From positions 1 through 64,000 of the forward strand of contig NZ_NIJM01000019.1 of NCBI RefSeq assembly GCF_002836945.1: a DNA stretch of 64,000 nt, in the 5' to 3' direction. The number at the start of each line of letters is the position of its first letter. Within the stretch, counting starts at the first letter, position 1. Origin of the DNA: Shewanella chilikensis (GTDB lineage: Bacteria > Pseudomonadota > Gammaproteobacteria > Enterobacterales > Shewanellaceae). This document shows positions 1 through 8,400 of this stretch, piece by piece. A model generated the notes under the pieces. The model was not told the origin of the DNA, made no database searches, and worked only from the letters and a program-made list of their open reading frames with translations. Position numbers and translations under genes: made by a program.

Positions 1-108
1 TTGTGCTTCTTGCAAAGGACTAGGGCCATTTGCTGCGAACCACGCCTTGCATCCAGGCCTGTAAGCCGACGCAGAGCACACATGGGACTTGTTCGCACCT
101 TCCATAAG
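1..108. mobile_element. Right end of a dispersed palindrome-ended repeat (partial copy)
   Basis: These bases match 49447-49554 almost base for base (about five differences), ending in the same terminal repeat that reads TTCGCACCTTCC. The left part lies outside the window. The copy ends 27 bp before the hisIE start codon, so it sits in the hisIE leader. It has no transposase, which fits a non-autonomous MITE-like element. Confidence 0.8.
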
Positions 109-135
109 CCCCACAACCCAATACAGGTATTTGAT

Positions 136-786
136 ATGACAACCGAGACAAACAATACCGACTGGCTCAAACAGTTGGACTGGGACAAACAACAGGGATT
201 ACTGCCGGCCGTAGTACAGGACTTTCACAGCGGCAAGGTGTTGATGCTGGGTTATATGAACCGCGAAGCCCTGGATATCACCCTGAGCAAAGGCCTGGTG
301 ACCTTTTACAGCCGCAGCAAACAGCGGCTGTGGACCAAGGGTGAAAGCTCAGGCAATCTGCTGCAATTGGTCAGCATAGGAGTGGACTGTGACAACGACA
401 GCCTGCTGCTGCAGGCCAACCCCATAGGCCCCACCTGCCACAAGGGGACTGACAGCTGCTGGGATAATCCGGCCTGCGGCGAAGTGCACCCCTTTATCAA
501 TCGCCTGCAAAGCCTTATCGCCTCCCGAAAGGAGGAAGACCCCAACGAGAGCTACACCGCTTCGCTGTTTCAGCGCGGTACCAAGCGCATTGCCCAGAAG
601 GTGGGCGAAGAGGGATTGGAAACCGCACTGGCGGCGGCCACTCATGATCGCGAAGAGTTGGTGAATGAAGCCTCGGATCTCCTCTATCACCTCTTGGTAC
701 TGCTGGAAGATCAGCAACTGTCCCTCGATGATATCCATGCCAACCTGGCCAAACGCCACACCCAGGCCAAAGCGGCACAGGATTAA
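136..786 (+). CDS. hisI: Bifunctional phosphoribosyl-AMP cyclohydrolase / phosphoribosyl-ATP pyrophosphohydrolase
   Basis: HisIE performs steps two and three of histidine synthesis in the cytoplasm: it removes pyrophosphate from PR-ATP and opens the adenine ring of PR-AMP. The N-terminal HisI half (about residues 10-110) shows the acidic metal cluster DCDND and the Cys pair in CHKGTDSCW. The C-terminal HisE half (about 115-205) has [18 protein letters not shown]. The frame is open upstream to base 1, but that part is repeat-element sequence; ATG at 136 gives 216 aa, the usual family length. It is normally the last gene of the his operon; hisF would lie upstream of the window, separated by the repeat element. 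Confidence 0.95.
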   Translation: MTTETNNTDWLKQLDWDKQQGLLPAVVQDFHSGKVLMLGYMNREALDITLSKGLVTFYSRSKQRLWTKGESSGNLLQLVSIGVDCDNDSLLLQANPIGPTCHKGTDSCWDNPACGEVHPFINRLQSLIASRKEEDPNESYTASLFQRGTKRIAQKVGEEGLETALAAATHDREELVNEASDLLYHLLVLLEDQQLSLDDIHANLAKRHTQAKAAQD

Positions 787-843
787 AGCAAAGCCTACAT
801 AAGGCAGTGGCACAGCACCAACGAACAAAGGCAAAAAGAGAAA

Positions 844-874
844 GGGATGAATGCAACCAATAGGTATTCATCCC
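844..874 (-). terminator. Hairpin between convergent hisIE and dsbA-like genes
   Basis: A perfect 9-bp stem, GGGATGAAT (844-852) with ATTCATCCC (866-874). On the minus strand it is followed by a T-rich stretch, so it suits the DsbA-like transcript best. It may also act for hisIE. Confidence 0.6.
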
Positions 875-979
875 CTTCTGCTGTCAGCGCAAGCTTAGGA
901 TGCTCATTTTACTCAAGCCAAGAGTAAGATTGCAGCCTCTTTCAACGCCTTTAAGCCCTCTCTAATCCATGCGGAAAGC

Positions 980-1726
980 TTAATCGCAGCCGCCTCCCAG
1001 GATACAAGTCGCCGGAGCGCTTGGCGCGGCTTTCGGATTATCTCTCTTGGCGTCAATCCCAGAGAGCTGTTTGGCAAAACTTGAGTCAAACCAACCCAGC
1101 ATTGCCTCTGTCTGGCCGTAGAAGCGGTTCAAAGGTACAGGGTGCCACTCACCGATTTCGCTTTCCAGAACCAGCGACGGAAAGCCTGCCAATCCGAGCT
1201 TTGCCATCATGGCCCGGCTTTGGGCGATATGGCTCGCCAGCGGCGAAATCTGCCCGGCTGAGTTTGCTTCCATAACCGCCGTCAGATCGCTAGCCAATTT
1301 CTCGCGCCCCAGTGCCTGGAGACTTCGCAGCGCCATCAGCAGTTGCAGTAACACTTCAGGCTCGGCAAGCCTTAAACCCTGAACATAATGACCACGCTGC
1401 AATATCTCCAGCAGCGCCAATCCCTGCCCCACCGCCTTTTCGGCGAGCAGGATGGCGGCAATGGCCGGTCCCGAGTCCAACACGGCGTCAGGACATTGAA
1501 GCAAACCCTGAGTGTAATCGTCGCCAAAGGGTTGCCCGGTCAGCTTGGCAATTTTGCTGTCGTGGCTGAGGATATGTTGCCTGAGCCCGGGCGTTATTCT
1601 TGTTGCCGCCATCAGGCCGCCGGCGTGCAAAACTATCGGGAGTCTGGCACTCAGGGCATGAATGAGGGGCGCCGCACCATGGCACCAGCCGCACAAGGGG
1701 TCAAAAAAGTAGTGCAGCCTCACCAT
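980..1726 (-). CDS. DsbA-family thiol oxidoreductase
   Basis: The 248-aa protein starts with a thioredoxin-fold strand followed by CGWC (Cys12, Cys15), the redox motif of the DsbA/FrnE-like family. The middle is helical, as in the DsbA insertion domain, and a cis-Pro-like GFPSLV segment follows. There is no signal peptide, so a cytoplasmic location is likely, unlike true DsbA. Its start overlaps the end of the metallo-beta-lactamase-fold gene by 7 bp (the stop TGA lies within ATGGTGA), so the two are translationally coupled. The substrate is unknown. Confidence 0.85.
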   Translation of the reverse strand: MVRLHYFFDPLCGWCHGAAPLIHALSARLPIVLHAGGLMAATRITPGLRQHILSHDSKIAKLTGQPFGDDYTQGLLQCPDAVLDSGPAIAAILLAEKAVGQGLALLEILQRGHYVQGLRLAEPEVLLQLLMALRSLQALGREKLASDLTAVMEANSAGQISPLASHIAQSRAMMAKLGLAGFPSLVLESEIGEWHPVPLNRFYGQTEAMLGWFDSSFAKQLSGIDAKRDNPKAAPSAPATCILGGGCD

Positions 1727-2583
1727 TTCATCTCACCCTTACTGACCTTGGCAGCTATCTCCAATGCCATAGCAAGCCCGGCATTCGGGTACAGACGCTG
1801 CAGGGTGTCAATAAGCTCAGCGCTGGTTTGCGTGTCGGCTTCGGCTTGTTCGAAATCCTGCAGGTACTTAAGTGTCGCGGCAATATTGTCCTGCTCGAGA
1901 AAAGATTCAGACAACATGTGTCCGGGGATCACCTTGGCAGGTTTAAGCGCTGCCATTTCCGCCAGCTGTGCCTTCCAGGCCGCTCGCTCACTCTGGCTCT
2001 GACTATCAGCCATCCACAGGTGCAAGCCTCCGGAGACGGCCACATTGCCGAGAATGGTTTTGCTGGAAGGTACCCAGAGGTATGGCCTGTCAGCCAGCAG
2101 TCCCTGGTCACCTTTAATCTCAATCACCTTGCCTTCAAGCATTAATTGACTGCCTTTAAATATCTCTGGCAGCTGCGCCTTGAGGGGGGCATTGCTACCC
2201 ATTCTGGGGATCCAAAAGCTCAGCTTGTCTTCCAGCTTGGCCGAAATTTGTGCGTGCACTGCCGGGGTCGTCAGGTATTTTGCTTTAGGGAAAAACTGCT
2301 TGAGTGTGGCAACCCCGAAGTAATAGTCAGGATCCGCCTGGCTGACGAATACAGTGGTCAAGTGCTTGCCACTGTCCAGAACCTCGGCGGCCAGTCGCAA
2401 GGCATCGGCGCGGGTGAAGCCTGTGTCGACCAAAATGGCTTCCTTGTCACCGCTTATCAGGGTGGCGTTGACATGAAAGCTGTTACCGTCGGCGTTATAG
2501 ACTTTGAAGTCGAGGGCGTCCGATTCGGCGTGTAAAGAAAATGGCAACACTAAACTGGCAGCCAATACGAGTGATTTAAGCAT
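1720..2583 (-). CDS. Secreted metallo-beta-lactamase-fold protein with altered metal site
   Basis: The 287-aa protein has a clear Sec signal peptide (cleavage near residue 19, after SLHA) and MBL-fold landmarks: VDTGFT near residue 53 and VIPGH in the C-terminal half. In the normally metal-binding HxHxDH region it reads SQADPDYYFG (residues 81-90): the first two His are Gln and Asp, and the final His is Tyr. It may bind metal differently or not at all. It is cotranscribed with the DsbA-like gene and divergent from a LysR regulator. The function is unknown; hydrolase annotation is by fold only. Confidence 0.8.
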   Translation of the reverse strand: MLKSLVLAASLVLPFSLHAESDALDFKVYNADGNSFHVNATLISGDKEAILVDTGFTRADALRLAAEVLDSGKHLTTVFVSQADPDYYFGVATLKQFFPKAKYLTTPAVHAQISAKLEDKLSFWIPRMGSNAPLKAQLPEIFKGSQLMLEGKVIEIKGDQGLLADRPYLWVPSSKTILGNVAVSGGLHLWMADSQSQSERAAWKAQLAEMAALKPAKVIPGHMLSESFLEQDNIAATLKYLQDFEQAEADTQTSAELIDTLQRLYPNAGLAMALEIAAKVSKGEMKW

Positions 2584-2651
2584 GGTTTTACTCCGGTGAA
2601 TTTCAACGTTGGCCAGTTTATGATTTCAATTAATGCAGATATACGGCTAAA

Positions 2652-2673
2652 ATTGCGCAATATTGTTGCATAA
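2652..2673. promoter_or_regulatory. Possible LysR-type operator in divergent promoter region
   Basis: The 109-bp gap between the MBL-fold gene and the LysR gene contains the 10-bp palindrome ATTGCGCAAT (2652-2661), followed by a related TTGTTGCATAAT half. LysR regulators usually bind an AT-rich palindrome in such a divergent gap. Assignment is by position only. Confidence 0.35.
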
Positions 2674-2692
2674 TCCGGACAAGTAATCGCAG

Positions 2693-3571
2693 ATGGACAG
2701 ATTAACCGCCGCCGAAGTTTTTGTGGATCTGGCCGCCAGTGGCAGCTTTACCGCTACCGCCGAGCGGCTTGAGATGTCGCGCGCCATGGTAACCCGCCAT
2801 ATCAAAACGCTTGAGGATTGGTTGGGCGCCAGATTACTCAATCGCACCACCCGCAGTGTAACCCTTACAGATGCCGGGAATCAGTGCCTGACATATTGTC
2901 GCCAGTTACTCTCGACCCGTGAGGCATTGGAAATCAGCCTAAGCGAGAGACGCAGACAATTGACCGGCAAACTGAGAATAAGCAGTAGCATGTCATTCGC
3001 ACACGCACGACTGGCAGCGAGCCTCGCGCAATTCATCAGGCTTAATCCCGGGGTGGAAATCGAGTTGGATGTGAGCGATCGCGCTGTGGATCTGGTGGCG
3101 GAAAGGGTCGATTTGGTGATCCGTATTGCTTCAAGCCCGGATCCCTTGTTGATTGGCAAGCCGCTTATCAAGGTGAATTCGCAGCTGGTGGCTTCTCCTG
3201 AATACCTCAAACAGTATTCGGCGCCGCAGCACCCCAGGGATCTTCGCCAACACCTGTGCCTTGGCTACCGCCATTTCAATCGCAATCTTTGGCATCTTTC
3301 CAAGGGAGGGCAGAACGAATCTGTGGCGGTCAACTGCCAACTGGTGGCCAATGAAGCGACAGTGTTACTCAAGGCGGCTCAGGCAGGCAGCGGTATCGCC
3401 CAACTGCCCGATTATCTGCTGGCTGAGGCACTCAAAGATGGCAGCTTGCAACGCTTGCTACCGGATTGGACACCGAGAGTCATGACGGCCTACGCTCTCT
3501 ATAGCTCAAGAGAGCATATGCCGGTGGCGCTAAGGGCCTTGATTGACCACTTGAGTCAGTCATTCAGCTGA
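2693..3571 (+). CDS. LysR-family transcriptional regulator
   Basis: The 292-aa protein has the N-terminal winged helix-turn-helix of LysR regulators (SGSFTATAERLEMSRAMV, about residues 16-33, followed by the LLNRTTRSVTLT wing). A LysR substrate-binding domain fills residues 90-290. Features such as RIASSPDPLLIGKPL place it in the CrgA/DmlR-like subgroup. It is transcribed divergently from the MBL-fold/DsbA-like pair, so those genes are the likely target. The inducer cannot be told from sequence. Confidence 0.9.
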   Translation: MDRLTAAEVFVDLAASGSFTATAERLEMSRAMVTRHIKTLEDWLGARLLNRTTRSVTLTDAGNQCLTYCRQLLSTREALEISLSERRRQLTGKLRISSSMSFAHARLAASLAQFIRLNPGVEIELDVSDRAVDLVAERVDLVIRIASSPDPLLIGKPLIKVNSQLVASPEYLKQYSAPQHPRDLRQHLCLGYRHFNRNLWHLSKGGQNESVAVNCQLVANEATVLLKAAQAGSGIAQLPDYLLAEALKDGSLQRLLPDWTPRVMTAYALYSSREHMPVALRALIDHLSQSFS

Positions 3572-3580
3572 AAAACCCAA

Positions 3581-3601
3581 AACGGGGCCATAAGCCCCGT
3601 T
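3581..3601 (-). terminator. Terminator between convergent lysR and zapC
   Basis: Stem AACGGGGC (3581-3588) pairs with GCCCCGTT (3594-3601). On the minus strand it is followed by TTTTGGGTTTTTC, so it ends zapC transcription. It may be bidirectional. Confidence 0.8.
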
Positions 3602-3622
3602 GATACTCGCTGACAAGCTTTG

Positions 3623-4156
3623 TCAGGCGGCAACTATCTGTTGCTGCGCCCTGAGCGGATGCAGACGATCGTGCATTACCTTGATGGTTTCAAAGCGGGT
3701 CAGGGTTTTGACATCGCTGAGTCGACATTCGTTGGCCAACATCATTACCAAAGAAGCCTGCAGCCCGGTCTCAACCACCATCACCAGCACACGCTCTCCG
3801 CGACATTTGAGGTCAAATACCTTCCCTGGCTCACTGTAAACACAGACAGCACTGGTGTCGAAGAACCATGACTTGGGCATCTGCGGTTTTTGCATAAAGT
3901 GAGCGGCTGTGGCATTCAATGCCAACTGAACCACTTGTGCATCCGTCAATGACAGTGACTTGGTTAGACGATCAAGCAGGTCAATATAGAACTTGGCGTG
4001 CTCGACGCTAAATTCAGCTTCTTTCATTGCATCCGGTATCAAAGTCTTGGCTTTATAAGGAGTCAGAAATTCCATTTCCGAACCTAACGATACGCTAAGG
4101 ACACCGTACGAATCGTTATATCTCCATTGCCAATCTCTGTTTGGCATTAATAACAT
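3623..4156 (-). CDS. zapC: Cell division protein ZapC
   Basis: ZapC is a cytoplasmic FtsZ-binding protein that promotes bundling of Z-ring protofilaments. The 177-aa product carries family landmarks: MPNRDWQWRY near the N-terminus, FLTPYKAK, KPQMPKSWFFD in the middle, and IKVMHDRL at the C-terminus, with family length about 180 aa. The open frame extends four codons further to a TTG, but ATG at 4156 is preceded by GGA at suitable spacing. It stands alone, next to pyrD in the same direction, as in other gammaproteobacteria. Confidence 0.9.
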   Translation of the reverse strand: MLLMPNRDWQWRYNDSYGVLSVSLGSEMEFLTPYKAKTLIPDAMKEAEFSVEHAKFYIDLLDRLTKSLSLTDAQVVQLALNATAAHFMQKPQMPKSWFFDTSAVCVYSEPGKVFDLKCRGERVLVMVVETGLQASLVMMLANECRLSDVKTLTRFETIKVMHDRLHPLRAQQQIVAA

Positions 4157-4306
4157 AACGCAATCCAATAAGACCTGTGATTTATTACAAACCGAATAAT
4201 AGATGATATTTTACCCAATATCAAAAAAAGTTTTAAATATTAGACTGAGATAACAATATCTTAGACAGATCCTTTAGATCAAAAAACGATCGATTTAAAT
4301 AAAAAA

Positions 4307-4324
4307 GGATCGCAATCGCGATCC
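4307..4324 (-). terminator. pyrD terminator
   Basis: Stem GGATCGC (4307-4313) with GCGATCC (4318-4324) and a 4-nt loop. On the minus strand it is followed by TTTTTTATTT, a typical intrinsic terminator just after the pyrD stop. Confidence 0.85.
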
Positions 4325-4342
4325 CTTTGAGTATTTTTTAAC

Positions 4343-5362
4343 TTATTTGGATCTATAGGCGTCAACAATATCTTTAATTAATTTCGGCCCTTGATAGATA
4401 AAGCCGGAATAGATCTGCACCATGCTTGCTCCTGCATCCAATTTATCCAGAGCATCCTCGGCGCTATTAATACCACCCACTCCCAGGATCGGGATCTCAC
4501 CTTTCAAACACTGCGCCAAATACTTGATCACCTTGGTCGACAACTGGTTCAGCGGCTTGCCACTCAGGCCACCTGTCTCGTTGGAGTTGGCCAAGCCACT
4601 GACCCCATCACGGGTCAAAGTGGTATTAGTCGCTATAGCACCATCAAACTTATGTTTCAATAATGACTCGGCTATCTTTTCGATCTCTTCTTCGGTTAGA
4701 TCCGGCGCTATTTTTAATGCTATGGGTACATACTTGCCATGCTTTTCTGCCAGTTCTGTTTGTTTATTTTTTAAGCTTGACAGCAAGTCGTCCAGTAATT
4801 CGCCATATTGCATGGTACGCAGGCCGGGGGTATTGGGAGAAGAAATATTAACCGCGATGTAATCGGCATAGGCATAAACCTTATCCATACAGATCAGATA
4901 ATCATCTTTCCCTTGCTCTACCGGGGTATCTTTATTTTTACCTATATTGACACCGACCATGGCGTTGGATTTTTTAGCCTTGAGATTGGCGACTAGATTA
5001 TCCACGCCGAGATTATTAAAGCCCATGCGATTAATAATCGCCTTGGCCGGCTTAATCCGGAAAAGCCGAGGTTTGTCATTACCAGGTTGCGGCCTTGGGG
5101 TTACAGTTCCCACTTCAATATGGCCAAATCCCATGGCATGAAAGGCGTCGATACATTCACCGTCCTTATCCATACCGGCAGCCAAACCGACAGGATTAAG
5201 GAATGTCAGCCCCATGAATTCGACCGGGGCCGGGGCAAGATGCTGCGCATAAAAACAGTTCAGCGGTGAATTACCTGTGGTTCTGAGACTACTGATGGCA
5301 AGATTATGGGCGCGCTCAGGATCCATCTGAAACATGACTTTTTGTGCGAGTTTGTAAAACAT
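4343..5362 (-). CDS. pyrD: Dihydroorotate dehydrogenase (quinone), class 2
   Basis: PyrD oxidises dihydroorotate to orotate with FMN and passes electrons to membrane quinone; it is the fourth step of pyrimidine synthesis. The 339-aa protein has the class 2 N-terminal membrane-association helices ([20 protein letters not shown]), [11 protein letters not shown], and the catalytic-loop [12 protein letters not shown] with the class 2 Ser. The FMN phosphate-binding part ([17 protein letters not shown]) is intact. AGGAG precedes the ATG. The gene has its own terminator and a terminator from gdhB upstream, so it is probably monocistronic. Confidence 0.96.
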   Translation of the reverse strand: MFYKLAQKVMFQMDPERAHNLAISSLRTTGNSPLNCFYAQHLAPAPVEFMGLTFLNPVGLAAGMDKDGECIDAFHAMGFGHIEVGTVTPRPQPGNDKPRLFRIKPAKAIINRMGFNNLGVDNLVANLKAKKSNAMVGVNIGKNKDTPVEQGKDDYLICMDKVYAYADYIAVNISSPNTPGLRTMQYGELLDDLLSSLKNKQTELAEKHGKYVPIALKIAPDLTEEEIEKIAESLLKHKFDGAIATNTTLTRDGVSGLANSNETGGLSGKPLNQLSTKVIKYLAQCLKGEIPILGVGGINSAEDALDKLDAGASMVQIYSGFIYQGPKLIKDIVDAYRSK

Positions 5363-5385
5363 GGCTTCTCCTAGACCTAAAAAAA

Positions 5386-5405
5386 GCCCCGGCGTTTGCC
5401 AGGGC
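5386..5405 (-). terminator. gdhB terminator
   Basis: GCCCCGGC (5386-5393) pairs with GCCAGGGC (5398-5405), with one wobble pair, around a GTTT loop. It is followed by seven T on the minus strand, between gdhB and pyrD. Confidence 0.85.
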
Positions 5406-5423
5406 TCTTATTGTTATAATAGC

Positions 5424-8400
5424 TTACTTCTGCCCTTCGCAGTGCAGGATCAGCAGATTCAGTTCACGTAGCGCTACTGAGAACTTCGCAAATTCATGGG
5501 TTTGCGAGGTCTTGAAGTCAGCCAGCATGTGGAACCAACGCTCCAGCAAGCCCTGATTGAGTTCGACCCACTCTTCGATAATGGCATCGGACTCGCAGCT
5601 ATCGGTACAGCTGCGCAGTACCGCCGATGTCAGCGCTCTTTGCTGCCAATCCAGCTCCTCGCGGAACGCCGCCCTGGCCAGGGCCTGCCAATGGTTGGCC
5701 ACAGGCTGACCACCGATCTGCTCCAGGAACCAGTGCAGATCGATTCTGGCACCCAACTTGAAGTAAGTTTCTGCCACCAGTGAAACCGACTTGGACTCCA
5801 GCTGAGCTATCTGAGCGATATCCAGTGCCGAGAACAGCGTACTCATGTTGGCAACCAGACTGGCGACCTCATGAGGCACGGCTTCTTTTTCCAGTGCGGC
5901 GATATCCTCTTCAATACCCGCCAGCTCATCAGCTACCAGATAAGCACGGATATTGGCTTTCAGCTCGTCGAACACCGGCTTATAGAAGGCAACAACCTGC
6001 TCTATGCTCATGGCGCGGCTACGGTTACGCAGGAACCAGCGACAGGCACGGCGCATGTTACGGCGCAACTGGTGCAGCATCTCGCCCTGAACAACCGCGG
6101 GTACTATGCCGTTCAAATCAGTAATGGCTTTGGTTAAATCTGCCAAACCAAACACTTCGCGGGCCATAGTGTAACAAATGGCGGCATCGGCAACTGAGGC
6201 GCCTGTCTCATCCTGCATACGCTGGACGAAATTGAGCCCCATATCGTTAACCAGTTCATTGGCCAGCGAGGTAGCAATGATCTCACCGCGCAGCGGATGC
6301 TGAGTCATCTTGTCGGCATACTTCTGCTGCAGCTTGCCAGGGAAGTAATCCACCAGCAGTTGGCTCAACCAGGCATCATCTGTAATAACAGGTGTCAGCA
6401 GTTGCTCCTTGAGCACCATCTTGGCATAGGCCACCAATACCGACAGCTCAGGACGGGTCAAACCTCGGCCGTTGGCCAAGCGCTCGGACAGCTCCTCTTC
6501 TGTAGGCAAGAACTCCAGTGCTCGGTCCAACTTACCCTCTTTTTCCAGATAGTTGATAAAGCGGATCTGCTCTTTAAGCTGTTCGGCGCCGCGCACCTGA
6601 GTCACAGAGATGGTGCGGGTCTGATCTTTACAGTCCTGCAGTACTATCTGAGCAACTTCATCTGTCATCTCTTCCAGCAGGCGGTTACGCTGCTTGAGGG
6701 TCATCTCACCTTCGGCCACCAGGGCGTTGAGCAAAATTTTGATGTTAACTTCGTTGTCCGAACAGTCCACGCCACCCACGTTATCGACAAAGTCGGTGTT
6801 GATACGGCCGCCATTGGCGGCGTATTCGATACGACCAAGCTGAGTACAGCCCAGGTTACCGCCTTCACCTATGATCTTAGCCTTAAGCTCGCCACCGTTG
6901 ACCCGCAAACCGTCGTTGGCGCGATCGCCGACTTCGGCATGGGTTTCACTGCTCGCTTTGACATAAGTACCGATACCGCCGTTCCAGATCAGGTCAACCG
7001 GCATTTTCAGCAGGCATTTGATCAGCTCAGTCGGCGTCATAGCATCCTTGTCGGTCGCCAGCATCTTCTTGATTTCCGGCGTCAAACTGATGGACTTGGC
7101 GCTACGGGCAAAGATACCACCGCCTTTGGAGATCAGCTCCTTGTTATAGTCTTCCCAGCTGGAGCGAGGCAGATTAAACAGACGCTTACGCTCAACAAAG
7201 CTGGTCGCTGAATCCGGCGTTGGGTCGATGAAGATATGCATGTGGTTGAAAGCCGCCACCAGCTGGGTGTGCTCAGACAAGAGCATGCCGTTGCCGAATA
7301 CGTCACCGGCCATGTCACCTATACCCACACAGGTGAAATCTGTAGTCTGGCAATCGATACCCACTTCGCGGAAGTGACGTTTCACCGACTCCCAGGCGCC
7401 GCGGGCGGTGATGCCCATCTTCTTGTGGTCATAACCGTTGGAACCACCGGACGCGAAGGCATCACCCAGCCAGAAGCCATATTCGATGGCAATGGCGTTG
7501 GCTGTGTCAGAGAAGGTCGCCGTGCCCTTATCGGCGGCGACCACCAGGTAAGGGTCGTCTTCATCGTGACGAACCACATCCACAGGAGGAACCAGGTCAC
7601 CGTTGACAATATTGTCTGTGATATCCAGCAGACCACGGATAAAGATCCGGTAGCATTCCTGACCTTCGGTGAAGAAGGCTTCACGGCCGCCCTCGGTCGG
7701 CAGTTGTTTACAAACAAAGCCACCCTTGGCACCTACGGGCACAATCACAGTGTTCTTAACCTGTTGCGCCTTCACCAGACCCAGCACTTCGGTACGGAAG
7801 TCCTCACGGCGATCAGACCAGCGCAGACCACCACGGGCAACTTTACCACCACGCAGATGCACACCTTCAACCCTTGGGCTGTAAACGAAGATTTCAAACT
7901 TCGGCAGCGGCTTGGGCATTTCAGGGATCTGGTTGGGGGCAAACTTGAAGGAGATATAATCCTTCGGCTGGCCGGCGGCATCTTGCTGATAGAAGTTGGT
8001 TCTCAACGTGGCGTTGATAAGATCCAGATAGCGACGAATGATACGGTCATCATCCAGACTGGATACATCATCAAGACGCAGATTGATCTGCTCGATAAAC
8101 TTGTCCAGTGTGCGGGTCTTCAGCTTGGGATTGAACTTACGAATAAACATCTTCACCAGCGAATCGGCAATCTGCGGATAACGGCTGAAGGTTTCTTCGA
8201 TGTAAGCCTGGCTGAAAGTCGCATCTATTTGACGCATATACTTGGCATAGGCGCGCAGCACTGACACTTCGCGGCCGGAAAGTCCGGTAGCCAGCACCAT
8301 ACGGTTGAAGCCGTCGTCTTCCAGTTTTTTCTGCCAAACCTGAGCCAGCGCGGTCTGGAATCTGTCCTGGCTGTCTGCCAGGTTCTCAGTGGCACCGCCC

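Noticed and set aside
1-135. N-terminal extension of HisIE by 45 codons
   Set aside because: The extra part is the end of a non-coding repeat that recurs at 49447-49554; ATG 136 gives the normal family length.
6297-8264. Long plus-strand open frames of 304 and 342 codons inside gdhB
   Set aside because: They lie antisense to a well-supported gene and have no recognisable domain; codon structure is that of a shadow frame.
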